Part shown: piece after piece, positions 55,504 through 63,947 of the stretch
Numbering within the stretch: position 1 is the first letter of the stretch
How the letters are laid out: each line of letters begins with the position of its first letter
Origin: CAYPPK01 sp964412615
GTDB lineage: Bacteria; Patescibacteriota; Minisyncoccia; Sungbacterales; HO2-52-23
NCBI GenBank assembly: GCA_964412615.1
Contig: CAYPPK010000002.1
Location: 20,347-84,346 of the forward strand
Length of the DNA: 64,000 nucleotides
Direction: 5' to 3'
The notes under the pieces: model-generated
Seen by the model: only the letters and a program-made list of their open reading frames with translations
The model's database searches: none
Told to the model about the DNA's origin: nothing
Position numbers and translations under genes: made by a program

Positions 55504-57294
55504 TCACCGTATGAATCCTCCTCTTTGTATCTCCCAGAGTTTTTTATAAATTCCGGGCTCGGCCAAAAGTTTGGCGTGCGTATTCGAAGCAACGACCTTG
55601 CCCTCGTCAATAACCACTATTCTATCCATCTGCATGATTGTGGAAAGCCGGTGGGCGATGACAATGGTTGTTTTGCCGCGCATAAGTTCGGCCAAAGCTT
55701 CCTGGATTAGAGCTTCGGATTCTGAATCCAGGCTGGAAGTTGCTTCATCCAGTACCAGGATGGGGGCGTTTTTTAAGATGGCGCGGGCAATGGCTACGCG
55801 CTGGCGCTCTCCTCCGGACAGTTTTATGCCCCGCTCGCCGACATAAGTATGGTAACCGTCAGGCAAGGAAGAAATAAAATCATGGCAGCGGGCTTTCTTG
55901 GCCGCCTCTTTTAGTTCTGCTTCGCTTGCTCCCGGCCGTCCGTAAAGAATATTTTCCGCCAAAGTGCGATGGAACAATACCGGCTCTTGCGGCACCAGGG
56001 AAATATGGTCGCGCAAACTGTCTTGGGTAACCTTAGCTATATTTTGTCCGTCAATGAGAATTTCGCCTCCGTCCACGTCAAAGAAGCGGAATAATAGCTG
56101 CACGATGGTTGTTTTCCCCGCTCCCGATGGTCCCACTAAGGCTACTTTTTCGCCCGCCTTGATGGTAAGGGAAAATTTATCCAAAATTTTCCTGGTTTTC
56201 TGGAAACTGAAATCAATTTCCTTTAATTCTATGTCTCCTTTATTGATTAACAGCGGCTGGGCATTAATTTTGTCTTTGATTTCGTGCGGCAATTCCAGAA
56301 TCTCCACCATTTCGGCCGCGTCGGCAAATCCTTCAAAAATTCGGCGCAATACCCGGCCAAAGTCCCAAATGCGGTCAAAAAGAGTAATTAGATAAAGTTG
56401 TATCAGGGCAAAATCGCCAATAGTCAAAATCCCTCTTTGCCAAAAAGTTATGGCAAAATACAGCATGGTAAATTGAATCGCCAGCATCAATGCGCCCTGT
56501 ACGGTGTCTATAAACTGGCTAAGGTTCCAGGAAAATAATCTGATTTTATAAAGCTCTTCTGTTACTTTATTAAAAAAAGTTTGTTCGCGGGCAAAACCGG
56601 TAAAAAGTTTAATGGTGTTGCTGTTGCTAAGAGCGTCAGCCAATACTCCGGTAGTTTCGGAATCCTTTTTGGCTTTTGCCAAATCATAGCGCTGTTTCCA
56701 GCGGGCCACAAAATAATGGAAAGTTATAAATACGGCGACACCAATAGCCAAGGCTGCGCCCAGATAAGTATTTCTTTTAAACAGGACAAAAAGAATTCCA
56801 GAAACAGTAACCACCAGGGGCAGCAGATCATTTTCTATCCGGTCATTCACCTCTTCAAAAGCGCGGGAGATGCGGTTTATTTTGCGGGTTAGGGAACCGG
56901 CAAAATTATCAGTGAAGAATCTATAAGAATGGCGAATGAGATAGTTAAACGAGGTTTGCATCAGGTCCGTCATAACTCGGGCCTGAAAGTATGCCGAAGC
57001 AAACCCGCGGACGCGGCGCAGGACCCAATTCACGGTGAAGAGCCCTGTAATTATAAAAAGTATGGACATGAGTTCCCGGCCGGTTTGCTCGGCGGGTAGG
57101 GATTTGGCCAGGGCGTCAAAAAAGAGCTTAAAGTACCAAGGAATTATTACTTGAATAGTGTGCAAAGTCACCACCGAAGTGTAGAGAAGAACGAGCGCAA
57201 TAGGATACCGTTTGGCGTGTTGCCAAAAAACCCGGCTAACTTGCTTTACGGCCAGGCGATCTAATTTTTTAGCTTTTTCTAAAGGTTTAGGCAT
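55504..57294 (-). CDS. ABC exporter, fused membrane and ATPase domains (MsbA-like)
   Basis: A 596-aa half-transporter: six membrane segments in residues 25-315, then an ATPase domain with Walker A GPSGAGKTT, signature LSGGERQRVAIARA and Walker B ILVLDEATSSLD. It works as a dimer and may export lipids, peptides or drugs. Expressed from a good minus-strand promoter at 57326-57354. Confidence 0.93.
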   Translation of the reverse strand: MPKPLEKAKKLDRLAVKQVSRVFWQHAKRYPIALVLLYTSVVTLHTIQVIIPWYFKLFFDALAKSLPAEQTGRELMSILFIITGLFTVNWVLRRVRGFASAYFQARVMTDLMQTSFNYLIRHSYRFFTDNFAGSLTRKINRISRAFEEVNDRIENDLLPLVVTVSGILFVLFKRNTYLGAALAIGVAVFITFHYFVARWKQRYDLAKAKKDSETTGVLADALSNSNTIKLFTGFAREQTFFNKVTEELYKIRLFSWNLSQFIDTVQGALMLAIQFTMLYFAITFWQRGILTIGDFALIQLYLITLFDRIWDFGRVLRRIFEGFADAAEMVEILELPHEIKDKINAQPLLINKGDIELKEIDFSFQKTRKILDKFSLTIKAGEKVALVGPSGAGKTTIVQLLFRFFDVDGGEILIDGQNIAKVTQDSLRDHISLVPQEPVLFHRTLAENILYGRPGASEAELKEAAKKARCHDFISSLPDGYHTYVGERGIKLSGGERQRVAIARAILKNAPILVLDEATSSLDSESEALIQEALAELMRGKTTIVIAHRLSTIMQMDRIVVIDEGKVVASNTHAKLLAEPGIYKKLWEIQRGGFIR

Positions 57295-57325
57295 AGGGGG
57301 CGTGTTGGAGCAATGACCAGGCTTA

Positions 57326-57354
57326 TTATTAACATAATATAAGCGCTATGTCAA
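57326..57354 (-). promoter_or_regulatory. Consensus promoter of the ABC exporter
   Basis: On the minus strand TTGACA (57354-57349) and TAATAA (57331-57326) are exactly 17 bases apart. The ATG is about 30 bases downstream. Confidence 0.7.
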
Positions 57355-57415
57355 AGTTTTATAAAAAATTTTTGAATCTCATGTAATTTTCAGAAAAGAA
57401 AAAGCAAAATGGTTA

Positions 57416-57985
57416 ATGGAAAAAAAATTCTGGCAAGAAATCGCTTCCCATTTCCGGGTAGCCGCGCTCATTTTTGGCTTGGGAATAATTTCCGGCATTA
57501 TCACCATTGCTCTTATACCGGGGGCCAGCGAACAATTCTTGGACAGTTTTTTTGATTTTGGTGATCCGGTCCTGGAATATGCCCGGTGGCAACTCTTTCT
57601 TTTTATTTTTTTAAATAACGCCGTTAAAACGTTTATGTCCATGATTTTGGGCATGCTTTTTGGGATCGCGCCCGCTTTTTTCTTGTATGTAAACGGTTAC
57701 GCCCTGGGAGCGCTGGGATATGCCATGCCGGATTTGCGATTATTTGTGGCCGGAATTTTTCCCCACGGCATTATTGAAATCCCGGCCGTGCTGGGGGGCA
57801 GCGCGTTGGGTCTTCTGCTCGGGAGCAAAGCGCTGAAAAAAACTTTTCGGCACGAGAATCATAAAATAGAAGATACGGCCGTGAAAGGATTTTATCTTTT
57901 TTTGAAAATAATAATTCCGCTCCTGATTCTGTCCGCGGCCATAGAAACTTTTATTACGCCGGTCATTATGCGCTGGTACAGCTAA
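57416..57985 (+). CDS. SpoIIM/stage II sporulation protein M-like membrane protein
   Basis: A 189-aa protein with about five hydrophobic segments. FLNNAVKTFMSMILGMLFG and FPHGIIEIPAVLGGSALGL are the signature segments of the SpoIIM (DUF95) family. In non-sporulating bacteria such proteins are of unknown role, perhaps in the cell wall or membrane organisation. Starts at ATG 57416. Confidence 0.85.
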   Translation: MEKKFWQEIASHFRVAALIFGLGIISGIITIALIPGASEQFLDSFFDFGDPVLEYARWQLFLFIFLNNAVKTFMSMILGMLFGIAPAFFLYVNGYALGALGYAMPDLRLFVAGIFPHGIIEIPAVLGGSALGLLLGSKALKKTFRHENHKIEDTAVKGFYLFLKIIIPLLILSAAIETFITPVIMRWYS

Positions 57986-58027
57986 GAAATTCTGGCCAGT
58001 ATCCGAAATTGCTGCTATAGTGGGGAT

Positions 58028-58438
58028 ATGAATTTTTGGCAAAAAATAAGGCCGGAATGGTTTTTGCGGCTTGGCTTGGGGCTTATGTATTTATATTCGG
58101 GCTACGGATTGTTTTCCGACCCCGCAAGCTGGCTCGGATTTTTGCCGACCTGGTTGGCCGATACCGTGGGCGCGGTAATTTCTCTGGAAATGTATTTGCG
58201 GATACAAGGCGTGGCGGAATTTATAGTAGGACTGCTTTTTTTGGCCTGGTTTGGCGGCCTTTGGGGAATTCGCCTTGCTTCGCTTTACGCTTCTCTTTCT
58301 TTGCTTTTTATAATTGTTTTTGTGGGAATTGATTTGATAACTTTCCGGGACATCGGCCTCCTGGGCGGAGCGCTGGCTTTGGCTATTATGGTTTGGAGGC
58401 CGCAAAAAGAAATTCAGCAGCCAAATTCAATCTCTTAA
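58028..58438 (+). CDS. DoxX-like four-span membrane protein
   Basis: A 136-aa protein with RLGLGLMYLYSGYGLF at the N-terminus and four hydrophobic segments, again of the DoxX/DoxD shape. It is the third protein of this type within 4.5 kb. It converges on GC-rich unit 4. Confidence 0.65.
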   Translation: MNFWQKIRPEWFLRLGLGLMYLYSGYGLFSDPASWLGFLPTWLADTVGAVISLEMYLRIQGVAEFIVGLLFLAWFGGLWGIRLASLYASLSLLFIIVFVGIDLITFRDIGLLGGALALAIMVWRPQKEIQQPNSIS

Positions 58439-58440
58439 AA

Positions 58441-58471
58441 TTTTTGCAGCCCTTCCAGGAGGAAGGGCTGC
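58441..58471 (-). terminator. Terminator of GC-rich unit 4
   Basis: On the minus strand an 11-bp perfect stem GCAGCCCTTCC/GGAAGGGCTGC with a four-base loop is followed by AAAAATTTT, which gives a short U tract. Confidence 0.7.
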
Positions 58472-58499
58472 GGTTGGGGGAGCGCAGGTAGCACATGGG

Positions 58500-58775
58500 T
58501 TACTTCGCGCTCCCGGGGTTGACGATGCCGCCGGAGTCCGTGCCGGGGAGGCACTGGACCTCCAGCGTCTTGCCGGTCTGGAGCAATTCGGCGTAAGACC
58601 GGCGGGCCACGGCCGCGATGGCCTCGTCATCGGAGCAATCTATTCTGACTGCTCCGAGAAGAGACCCACCAACGACGCTGACTGCCGAGCTCGCCGCCGA
58701 GATTCCACCGGAGGCGACAGCGCTGCAGCCTGCAGAAACTAGAATTAGCAAGAGCAGCCTGATAACAACGTTCAT
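58500..58775 (-). CDS. Unknown small lipoprotein (GC-rich unit 4)
   Basis: A 91-aa product on the minus strand with a clear lipoprotein signal: hydrophobic residues 4-14 and lipobox VSAGC with the lipidated cysteine at 17. The mature part is Ala, Ser and Gly rich with cysteines at 47 and 75, able to form a disulfide. AGGAGGG is six bases before ATG 58775, so an ATG two codons upstream is rejected. Codons end mainly in G or C, in contrast to both neighbours. I do not recognise a family; the small size may allow acquisition as a complete cassette. Confidence 0.65.
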   Translation of the reverse strand: MNVVIRLLLLILVSAGCSAVASGGISAASSAVSVVGGSLLGAVRIDCSDDEAIAAVARRSYAELLQTGKTLEVQCLPGTDSGGIVNPGSAK

Positions 58776-58799
58776 AGGCATCCCTCCTGTTGTTATTTA

Positions 58800-58827
58800 A
58801 TTATATCACTTTTTGACAAAAAATCAA
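58800..58827 (-). promoter_or_regulatory. Promoter of GC-rich unit 4
   Basis: On the minus strand TTGATT (58827-58822) and a perfect TATAAT (58805-58800) are 16 bases apart, 24 bases upstream of the ATG. Confidence 0.7.
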
Positions 58828-58831
58828 TAGC

Positions 58832-58860
58832 AAAAAGTCCCTTTAGATAAGGGACTTTTT
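58832..58860. terminator. Bidirectional terminator
   Basis: AAAAAGTCCCTT pairs with its complement AAGGGACTTTTT around a five-base loop. It follows the stop of the minus-strand gene at 58874. Confidence 0.85.
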
Positions 58861-58873
58861 GCTCTACTGAGGA

Positions 58874-61054
58874 TTAATCGGGTTTAATTTCTTTTAGGCC
58901 GGGTATCTTTTTTACCTGGATAGTTTTTTGGGCAGACACGGAATTTCCGTTTTTATCCTCGCAAGTCAGAGTAAAAGTGGCTGTTTTTAGGAAAGTAACA
59001 TTAACGCTTCCCACGGTTGGAATTTTTCCAATTCCATTGTCTACTTCACATGACTCCGCTCCCTGTACGCTCCAGGAAATGGTTACCGTGTCTCCCGGGT
59101 TTAAAGGGTCAGTGGCATTGAATGAGGAAATATGCAAACCGCCTAAACTGCCGCCGGAGGTATCAAATATTTTTACTTCTTTGCTGGCCGGAGCGGANNN
59201 NNNNNNNGAAGAAACCGAATCACTTCCGGTTTTATCTCCTCTGCGGCAAGTAAGAGTATAAATCTCATTTCCGGTTTGCGGAGTTACGGTCTGGCTGCCC
59301 GAGATTGCTTTTTCTCCGCTCCAACTTCCTTCGGCCGTGCAGGAAAGCGCGTATTCCGAAGACCAAGAAAGAGTTATCGGAGTGCCGGGAGTAAAAGTTA
59401 AACTGTCTTTATTGTTTGCTTTTATATCCACTAGCGGCAGGGGAAGCGAAGGACTGGAAAATTCGGTTTTCACTAAATTGCCCCCGCCTCCGCAGCCCGA
59501 GCAGACCGCCCGATATTCCCGCTTTCTTCGTCCTCCAGCTGCTTGTATGCAAGTACTGTAATTTATTTCGCCGATAAATTCTTTCTCAAAAGGGAGATTA
59601 TAGGTTGCTTCATACTCTCCCTGGGTGCAGGCCACCCCGGCGGTTCCGGAAATGGGCAGGTATGTTTGTCCGGTAGTTTTTTCGGTTATTATTATGTTTT
59701 CCGATATGCCTTGCGGAGCGTCTGCTTTCCAGCGCACAGTGGTGCGGCCCAATCCATTTTGATTTTGAGCATATTCTTCCGGAGTAGGAACTCCGGCGTA
59801 AGTTATTTTTACAAATTTAACGTTAAGGGAAGTACGGATTTCCTGATACTCGGTTGGGTTATTGCTGCAGGTTCCAAAAATCGGATCGTACGAGCCATCG
59901 CACAGCGCATCGCCGACTGCGTTTGTGGTTAAAGCAACCGCTGTCTGCTGGACGGCATAAACAGCAAAAGATACTGCGCAGCCAATAACGGTAACGCAAC
60001 CTATTCCCAGCATTATAAAGCCCAAAAAGCTTTGTATGCCGGTAAAAGCAGCACCAGCTTGAACCGGGATGGGCACCAGAACAAAGCTGGCTATGAAGGT
60101 TATTAAGACGATAAATGAGATTGTTTTTAAAACATCTAAGGAAAGATAATTGCGTACGCCACTCTGTTGGCTGCTGCTTTCCGCAGAAACTTTAAGCGGC
60201 CGGTCGGCAACTTTGACTGAGGCAACGGACATCAACCGGAGATATAAATGATAAAGAGCCAAATCATAAAGACTTGCGGCAATCACCCACGGCGTAGAAT
60301 ATAAAAATATGCGTAGCATAGATTCTGCCCGCAAAGATAGGTCGGGAATAAAAGCAAGTTTTAAAGAAAAAATCACCCAGTAAAGAAAGAGATATAGTAT
60401 GGCCGATACTAGAAAAGCGCCGCCCAGAAACATGGCAGCTTTGCCCCATTTGGGTCGCACTCGTCGTTCGCTTTCGTATAAAGCCCTTACTATGCTCTTG
60501 TTCTCCAGAAGTAAAATAAAGGGAGCACTGGAAAAAGCTACCAGGAGATAGAGGCCAGGCAATCCCAGGGTTAAACCCAAAAACAAATTTACTGTAGTAC
60601 TGCCAATGCTATCTACGGCTTGAGGATAAAATACATCAAGCAAGAAAGATCCCGGCACTGATAGCAGTAAAAATCCTAGCAGAGTTATAACACCGGCGAC
60701 AATAATATATCCAGTATAGAGATGGAGTTTCTTAAATCCTTTAGCTACGGCTGCTAAAATAGAAAGTCCGCTGAAAGAAAAATATAAAGTTCCAAATCCC
60801 CAAATATTGAAAAGTGCAACGGCTAAGGCAATAAGAATAAGCCACGGATCGCTGGTAAGTTCGGCCAGAACTGCTTCTTTAAAAATTACGGGTGCTTGAC
60901 CAGAATAAATCAGCGAATCCATGTTTTCCAGCAAAATTTGCCGAAAGAATTCCGCGCCCGCGCTGGCGATATAAAGAATTACCCAAAAAATCCAAAATCT
61001 CTTCGCGTAATCCGCGAAAACCTCCTTGAAAAAACCTAAAATATTCATCTGCAT
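58874..61054 (-). CDS. Large membrane protein with C-terminal Ig-like domains
   Basis: A protein of about 726 aa. Residues 1-280 have six membrane segments and resemble the membrane parts of DUF-type integral proteins; residues 310-385 hold two or three more segments. The remainder is outside the membrane, with cysteine-rich sections (CDGSYDPIFGTCSNN, CSGCGGGG) and two Ig-like repeats of the kind PGTPITLSWSSEYALSCTAEG and PGDTVTISWSVQGAESCEV, quoted in part. Ten N at 59198-59207 interrupt the region between them. Probably a cell-surface protein. ATG 61048 is an alternative start. Confidence 0.65.
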   Translation of the reverse strand: MQMNILGFFKEVFADYAKRFWIFWVILYIASAGAEFFRQILLENMDSLIYSGQAPVIFKEAVLAELTSDPWLILIALAVALFNIWGFGTLYFSFSGLSILAAVAKGFKKLHLYTGYIIVAGVITLLGFLLLSVPGSFLLDVFYPQAVDSIGSTTVNLFLGLTLGLPGLYLLVAFSSAPFILLLENKSIVRALYESERRVRPKWGKAAMFLGGAFLVSAILYLFLYWVIFSLKLAFIPDLSLRAESMLRIFLYSTPWVIAASLYDLALYHLYLRLMSVASVKVADRPLKVSAESSSQQSGVRNYLSLDVLKTISFIVLITFIASFVLVPIPVQAGAAFTGIQSFLGFIMLGIGCVTVIGCAVSFAVYAVQQTAVALTTNAVGDALCDGSYDPIFGTCSNNPTEYQEIRTSLNVKFVKITYAGVPTPEEYAQNQNGLGRTTVRWKADAPQGISENIIITEKTTGQTYLPISGTAGVACTQGEYEATYNLPFEKEFIGEINYSTCIQAAGGRRKREYRAVCSGCGGGGNLVKTEFSSPSLPLPLVDIKANNKDSLTFTPGTPITLSWSSEYALSCTAEGSWSGEKAISGSQTVTPQTGNEIYTLTCRRGDKTGSDSVSXXXXSAPASKEVKIFDTSGGSLGGLHISSFNATDPLNPGDTVTISWSVQGAESCEVDNGIGKIPTVGSVNVTFLKTATFTLTCEDKNGNSVSAQKTIQVKKIPGLKEIKPD

Positions 61055-61122
61055 GGGTTAAATCTATTGTAGCAGGTGGGCAACAAGCACGATAGAGGGC
61101 ATTATCCACATTTAGCTGGAGT

Positions 61123-61151
61123 TTGAGCTATAATTCACTGTGCGGTATAAT
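61123..61151 (+). promoter_or_regulatory. Consensus promoter of the LemA gene
   Basis: TTGAGC and a perfect TATAAT are exactly 17 bases apart, 39 bases upstream of the ATG at 61190. Confidence 0.72.
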
Positions 61152-61189
61152 AAAGATAATATTTTTTTAACCTGAATTAACTAAATTCT

Positions 61190-61744
61190 ATGGCTACATT
61201 ATATATAGTTTTAGCTGTTATCGCGTTCCTTTTACTTCTGCTTGTATTCATCTACAACTCTCTTATCTCCAAGAAAAATCGCATTGAGGAGGCCTGGTCG
61301 GACATAGAAGTGCAAATGAAGCGGCGTTTTGATTTGATTCCCAACGTGGTGGAAACCGTAAAGGGCTACGCGGCGCACGAAAGAAGCGTGCTGGAAAACG
61401 TTACTAAAGCCAGGACTCAAGCCATGGGCGCGCAAACCCCGCAGGAACATGCCCAAGCCGAAAATATGCTTTCCAATACTTTAAAAACGCTTTTTGCCGT
61501 GGCGGAAAATTATCCTGATCTTAAAGCCAATGCCAATTTTCTGGATTTGCAAAGAGAATTGGCCGATACGGAAAACAAAATCCAAGCCGCTCGCCGTTTT
61601 TACAACACCAATGTGCGCGACTACAACACCACGCTGCAATCTTTTCCCACTAATATAATGGGCGGAATGTTTGGTTTTAAAGCAAGAGAATTTTTTGATC
61701 TGGAAGAAGAAGCGGCGCGCGAACCCGTGCAGGTGAAATTTTAG
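61190..61744 (+). CDS. lemA: LemA family protein
   Basis: A 184-aa protein with a hydrophobic N-terminus (residues 5-22) and the long helical LemA domain: SKKNRIEEAWSDIEVQMKRR, LIPNVVETVKGYAAHE and ARRFYNTNVRDYN. LemA proteins are anchored with most of the chain outside or inside the membrane depending on species. It sits upstream of htpX, an arrangement seen in many bacteria. Confidence 0.93.
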   Translation: MATLYIVLAVIAFLLLLLVFIYNSLISKKNRIEEAWSDIEVQMKRRFDLIPNVVETVKGYAAHERSVLENVTKARTQAMGAQTPQEHAQAENMLSNTLKTLFAVAENYPDLKANANFLDLQRELADTENKIQAARRFYNTNVRDYNTTLQSFPTNIMGGMFGFKAREFFDLEEEAAREPVQVKF

Positions 61745-61767
61745 GCGGTAAATATTTTTATGAAGTT

Positions 61768-61796
61768 AAAGGCCGAAGAATTTCTTCGGCCTTTCC
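61768..61796 (+). terminator. Hairpin between lemA and htpX
   Basis: AAAGGCCGAAGAA pairs with TTCTTCGGCCTTT almost without loop. Some transcripts may end here, making htpX expression separate or reduced. Confidence 0.6.
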
Positions 61797-61827
61797 GTTT
61801 GGCTATGTTTATGTTAAAATATTTTTC

Positions 61828-62739
61828 ATGACCCTTTATACGCAGCGCACGAAAAATATTTACAAAACCTGGCTTTTAATGACCGTATTTTTGGGGGTGG
61901 TGATTGGCGTTGGTTGGGTATTCAGCCAAATTTATCGCGATCCTTCCCTTCTTTACATTGCGGTTGCTTTCAGCATATTTATGAATGTTTTGAGTTACTG
62001 GTTTTCGCATAAAATCGTGCTGGCCCTGCACCGCGCCAAACCCGTAGATCTTAGAGAAAATCCGGAGCTTTATCGGGTGCTGGAAAATCTTACCATCGCG
62101 GCAGGACTCCCGATGCCCAAGTTCTATCTTATAGAAGATCCGGCTCCCAATGCTTTTGCCACCGGCAGAAATCCCAAAAATGCGGTGGTGGCGGTAACCA
62201 CTGGTTTGCTGGAGCGGCTGGATCGCTCGGAACTGGAAGGGGTTTTGGCCCATGAGCTTTCGCATATCGGCAACCGTGATATGCTGGTATCAACTGTGGC
62301 TGTAGTTCTTGTTGGATTTATTGCCATTCTCTCTGACATGTTTATGCGCTCTATGTGGTTTGGAGGACTTGGAAATGACCGCGACAGGGGACGCGCCGGA
62401 GGAATTTTGGTTTTAGCGGGAATAGTGCTTTCTATTTTAGCGCCGATTATTGCTTCTTTGATCCATCTGGCTATTTCCCGCAAGCGGGAATTTTTGGCTG
62501 ATGCTTCCGGAGCTTTGCTTACCAGATATCCGGAGGGCCTGGCTAGCGCTTTGCGAAAAATTGCCGCTTATTCCCGGCCTATGAAAACTGCGACCAACGC
62601 CACCGCTCATCTCTTCTTGGAAAATCCTTTCGGAGCTGACCGAAACGCGGGCCGAAAAACTCCCTGGCTCATAAAAATTTTTTCCACCCATCCGCCAGTT
62701 GAGGAAAGAATTAAAGCCTTATTGGGTCCGAATAAATAA
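61828..62739 (+). CDS. htpX: Membrane zinc metalloprotease HtpX (M48)
   Basis: A 303-aa protease with two N-terminal membrane spans, the zinc motif HELSH at about residues 142-146, two further spans, the third ligand region SRKREFLADASGALLT, and the C-terminal STHPPVEERIKAL typical of HtpX. It degrades damaged membrane proteins. Together with LemA it forms a conserved pair. Confidence 0.95.
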   Translation: MTLYTQRTKNIYKTWLLMTVFLGVVIGVGWVFSQIYRDPSLLYIAVAFSIFMNVLSYWFSHKIVLALHRAKPVDLRENPELYRVLENLTIAAGLPMPKFYLIEDPAPNAFATGRNPKNAVVAVTTGLLERLDRSELEGVLAHELSHIGNRDMLVSTVAVVLVGFIAILSDMFMRSMWFGGLGNDRDRGRAGGILVLAGIVLSILAPIIASLIHLAISRKREFLADASGALLTRYPEGLASALRKIAAYSRPMKTATNATAHLFLENPFGADRNAGRKTPWLIKIFSTHPPVEERIKALLGPNK

Positions 62740-62768
62740 GTCTTCAGAAATTTAACAATAGCAATTTA

Positions 62769-62807
62769 CATTAGCATTTCCTATGCGGTCGTCTAGAAAA
62801 TGTTAAT
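62769..62807 (+). promoter_or_regulatory. 39-base site upstream of the PaaX/Cas2-like gene
   Basis: CATTAGC...GTTAAT with TATGCG in the centre. It matches 63354-63392 at about 28 of 39 positions, with identical length and both ends conserved. Probably an operator of the gene that begins 13 bases downstream. Confidence 0.5.
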
Positions 62808-62819
62808 GGTTAACTTTCT

Positions 62820-63344
62820 ATGAAAAAATCTTTAGGCAAAGAGATTTTAGGACATTTGATTATTTGCGGGTCCAATTTGGTAGTCAACTCTTTATTTATT
62901 CCTTACGGCCAAAGCTTAAAGCAAACTTTGCGCAAAATTGACAAAACTGCTGCGCGCTGTCCACATAATTTTTCAGATTATTCTAAAAATACGGTTTCGG
63001 TGACTTTGCAGAGAATGAAAAAGAAAAAATTTATTACAGCAAGCAAATTAACTCGGAAAACCATATGGCGTATTACTAATGAAGGGAAACGGCACTTTAA
63101 AAAAATTCCAATTCTTCCACCAGAAGACGGAAAAACTAGGATAGTGATGTTTGATATACCCGAAGAAAGGCGGGTGGAGAGAAATTGGCTTAGAGCGGAG
63201 CTATTATCTTGTGATTATACCCTCCTGCAGAAGAGTGTTTTTATAGGCAAAAGACCGCTTCCAAGGAAATTGCTGGAAGAACTTAAAGATAAAAAGCTTA
63301 TTTCGCATGTGCATATAGTAGGCTTAGAAGGTAATTTTATATAG
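62820..63344 (+). CDS. PaaX-like/Cas2-like regulator
   Basis: A 174-aa protein with two parts. Residues 1-95 look like a winged-helix DNA-binding domain (TVSVTLQRMKKKKFITASK, WRITNEGKRHF). Residues 100-174 are a Cas2-like ferredoxin fold with TRIVMFDIPEERR, NWLRAELLSCDYTLLQKSVF and HVHIVGLEGNF. This two-domain form is that of PaaX-type repressors and is widespread in Patescibacteria. No CRISPR array, cas1 or repeats are near. Similar 39-base sites on both sides of the gene suggest it regulates itself and the next gene. Confidence 0.8.
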   Translation: MKKSLGKEILGHLIICGSNLVVNSLFIPYGQSLKQTLRKIDKTAARCPHNFSDYSKNTVSVTLQRMKKKKFITASKLTRKTIWRITNEGKRHFKKIPILPPEDGKTRIVMFDIPEERRVERNWLRAELLSCDYTLLQKSVFIGKRPLPRKLLEELKDKKLISHVHIVGLEGNFI

Positions 63345-63353
63345 AAAGAATTG

Positions 63354-63392
63354 CATTAACAAATCATATGCGACCGCACAAAAAATGTTAAT
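63354..63392 (+). promoter_or_regulatory. 39-base site upstream of the Nudix gene
   Basis: CATTAAC and GTTAAT at the ends form an inverted repeat, with ATATGCGACCGCA in the middle. Related to 62769-62807. It lies 52 bases before ATG 63445, with TATAGT at 63431-63436 in between. Confidence 0.5.
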
Positions 63393-63444
63393 CAAATTGT
63401 TTGCTCTTTTATTTGAGTGTTTTTTGTGATATAGTGATAAAACT

Positions 63445-63852
63445 ATGGAATTGCAGGTTGGGGTCAAAATTTTATTGAAAGGCGATGACGATAAATATCT
63501 GTTGGTCCGGCGGAATCCCGAAAAATATCCGGAGGCCGGTGTTCATCTTTGGGATATTATCGGTGGAAGGATTAATCCCGGCTTGCCCCTTTTTGAAAAT
63601 TTAAAAAGGGAAGTAAAAGAGGAAGTTGACCTGGATCTTGAAGTGGAACCGAAGCTTTTAGCCGCTCAAGATATTTTGCGGGTGCCGGGCAGGCATGTGG
63701 TACGCCTTACATATGTGGGAAGTGCTTCAGGAACTCCGAAAGTGGACGGGGCCGAACATACCGAATATCGCTGGTTCAGTATGGAAGAGTTAAGAAAGTT
63801 ATCTGGATTGGATTCTTATTTTAAAGAAGTTTTAGAAAAAAATAATTTATAA
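63445..63852 (+). CDS. Nudix hydrolase
   Basis: A 135-aa single-domain Nudix protein. The box runs from GGRINPGLPLFENL to KREVKEEVDL, fitting G-x5-E-x7-REUxEExGU except that the first glutamate position is occupied by other residues (PGLP instead of EGE). It may hydrolyse a nucleoside diphosphate derivative. The replaced acidic residue near the start of the box is unusual. Confidence 0.82.
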   Translation: MELQVGVKILLKGDDDKYLLVRRNPEKYPEAGVHLWDIIGGRINPGLPLFENLKREVKEEVDLDLEVEPKLLAAQDILRVPGRHVVRLTYVGSASGTPKVDGAEHTEYRWFSMEELRKLSGLDSYFKEVLEKNNL

Positions 63853-63910
63853 ATGGCAGCGAGAGAGAAGTGAAAATATCAACTTTCACTTCAACCGAGC
63901 GAACCATTTA
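63850..63910 (+). other. Nested hairpin after the Nudix gene
   Basis: TAAATGG, which includes the stop codon, pairs with CCATTTA (63904-63910). Inside it GAAGTGAAA (63867-63875) pairs with TTTCACTTC (63884-63892). The outer right arm is shared with the following palindrome, so the two structures exclude each other. Confidence 0.5.
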
Positions 63911-63944
63911 TATCTACAGATATAATATATCTGTAGATATAAAT
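63906..63944. repeat. Perfect 18-bp AT-rich inverted repeat
   Basis: ATTTATATCTACAGATAT and its exact complement are separated by AAT. The palindrome ends three bases before the tRNA-Ser gene. It contains TATAAT at 63921-63926, which might also be the -10 box of the tRNA. Confidence 0.75.
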
Positions 63945-63947
63945 TTT

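Noticed and set aside
62820..63344. CRISPR-Cas locus on the basis of the Cas2-like domain
   Set aside because: No cas1, no array of direct repeats with spacers, and a winged-helix domain is present, so a PaaX-type regulator is the better call.
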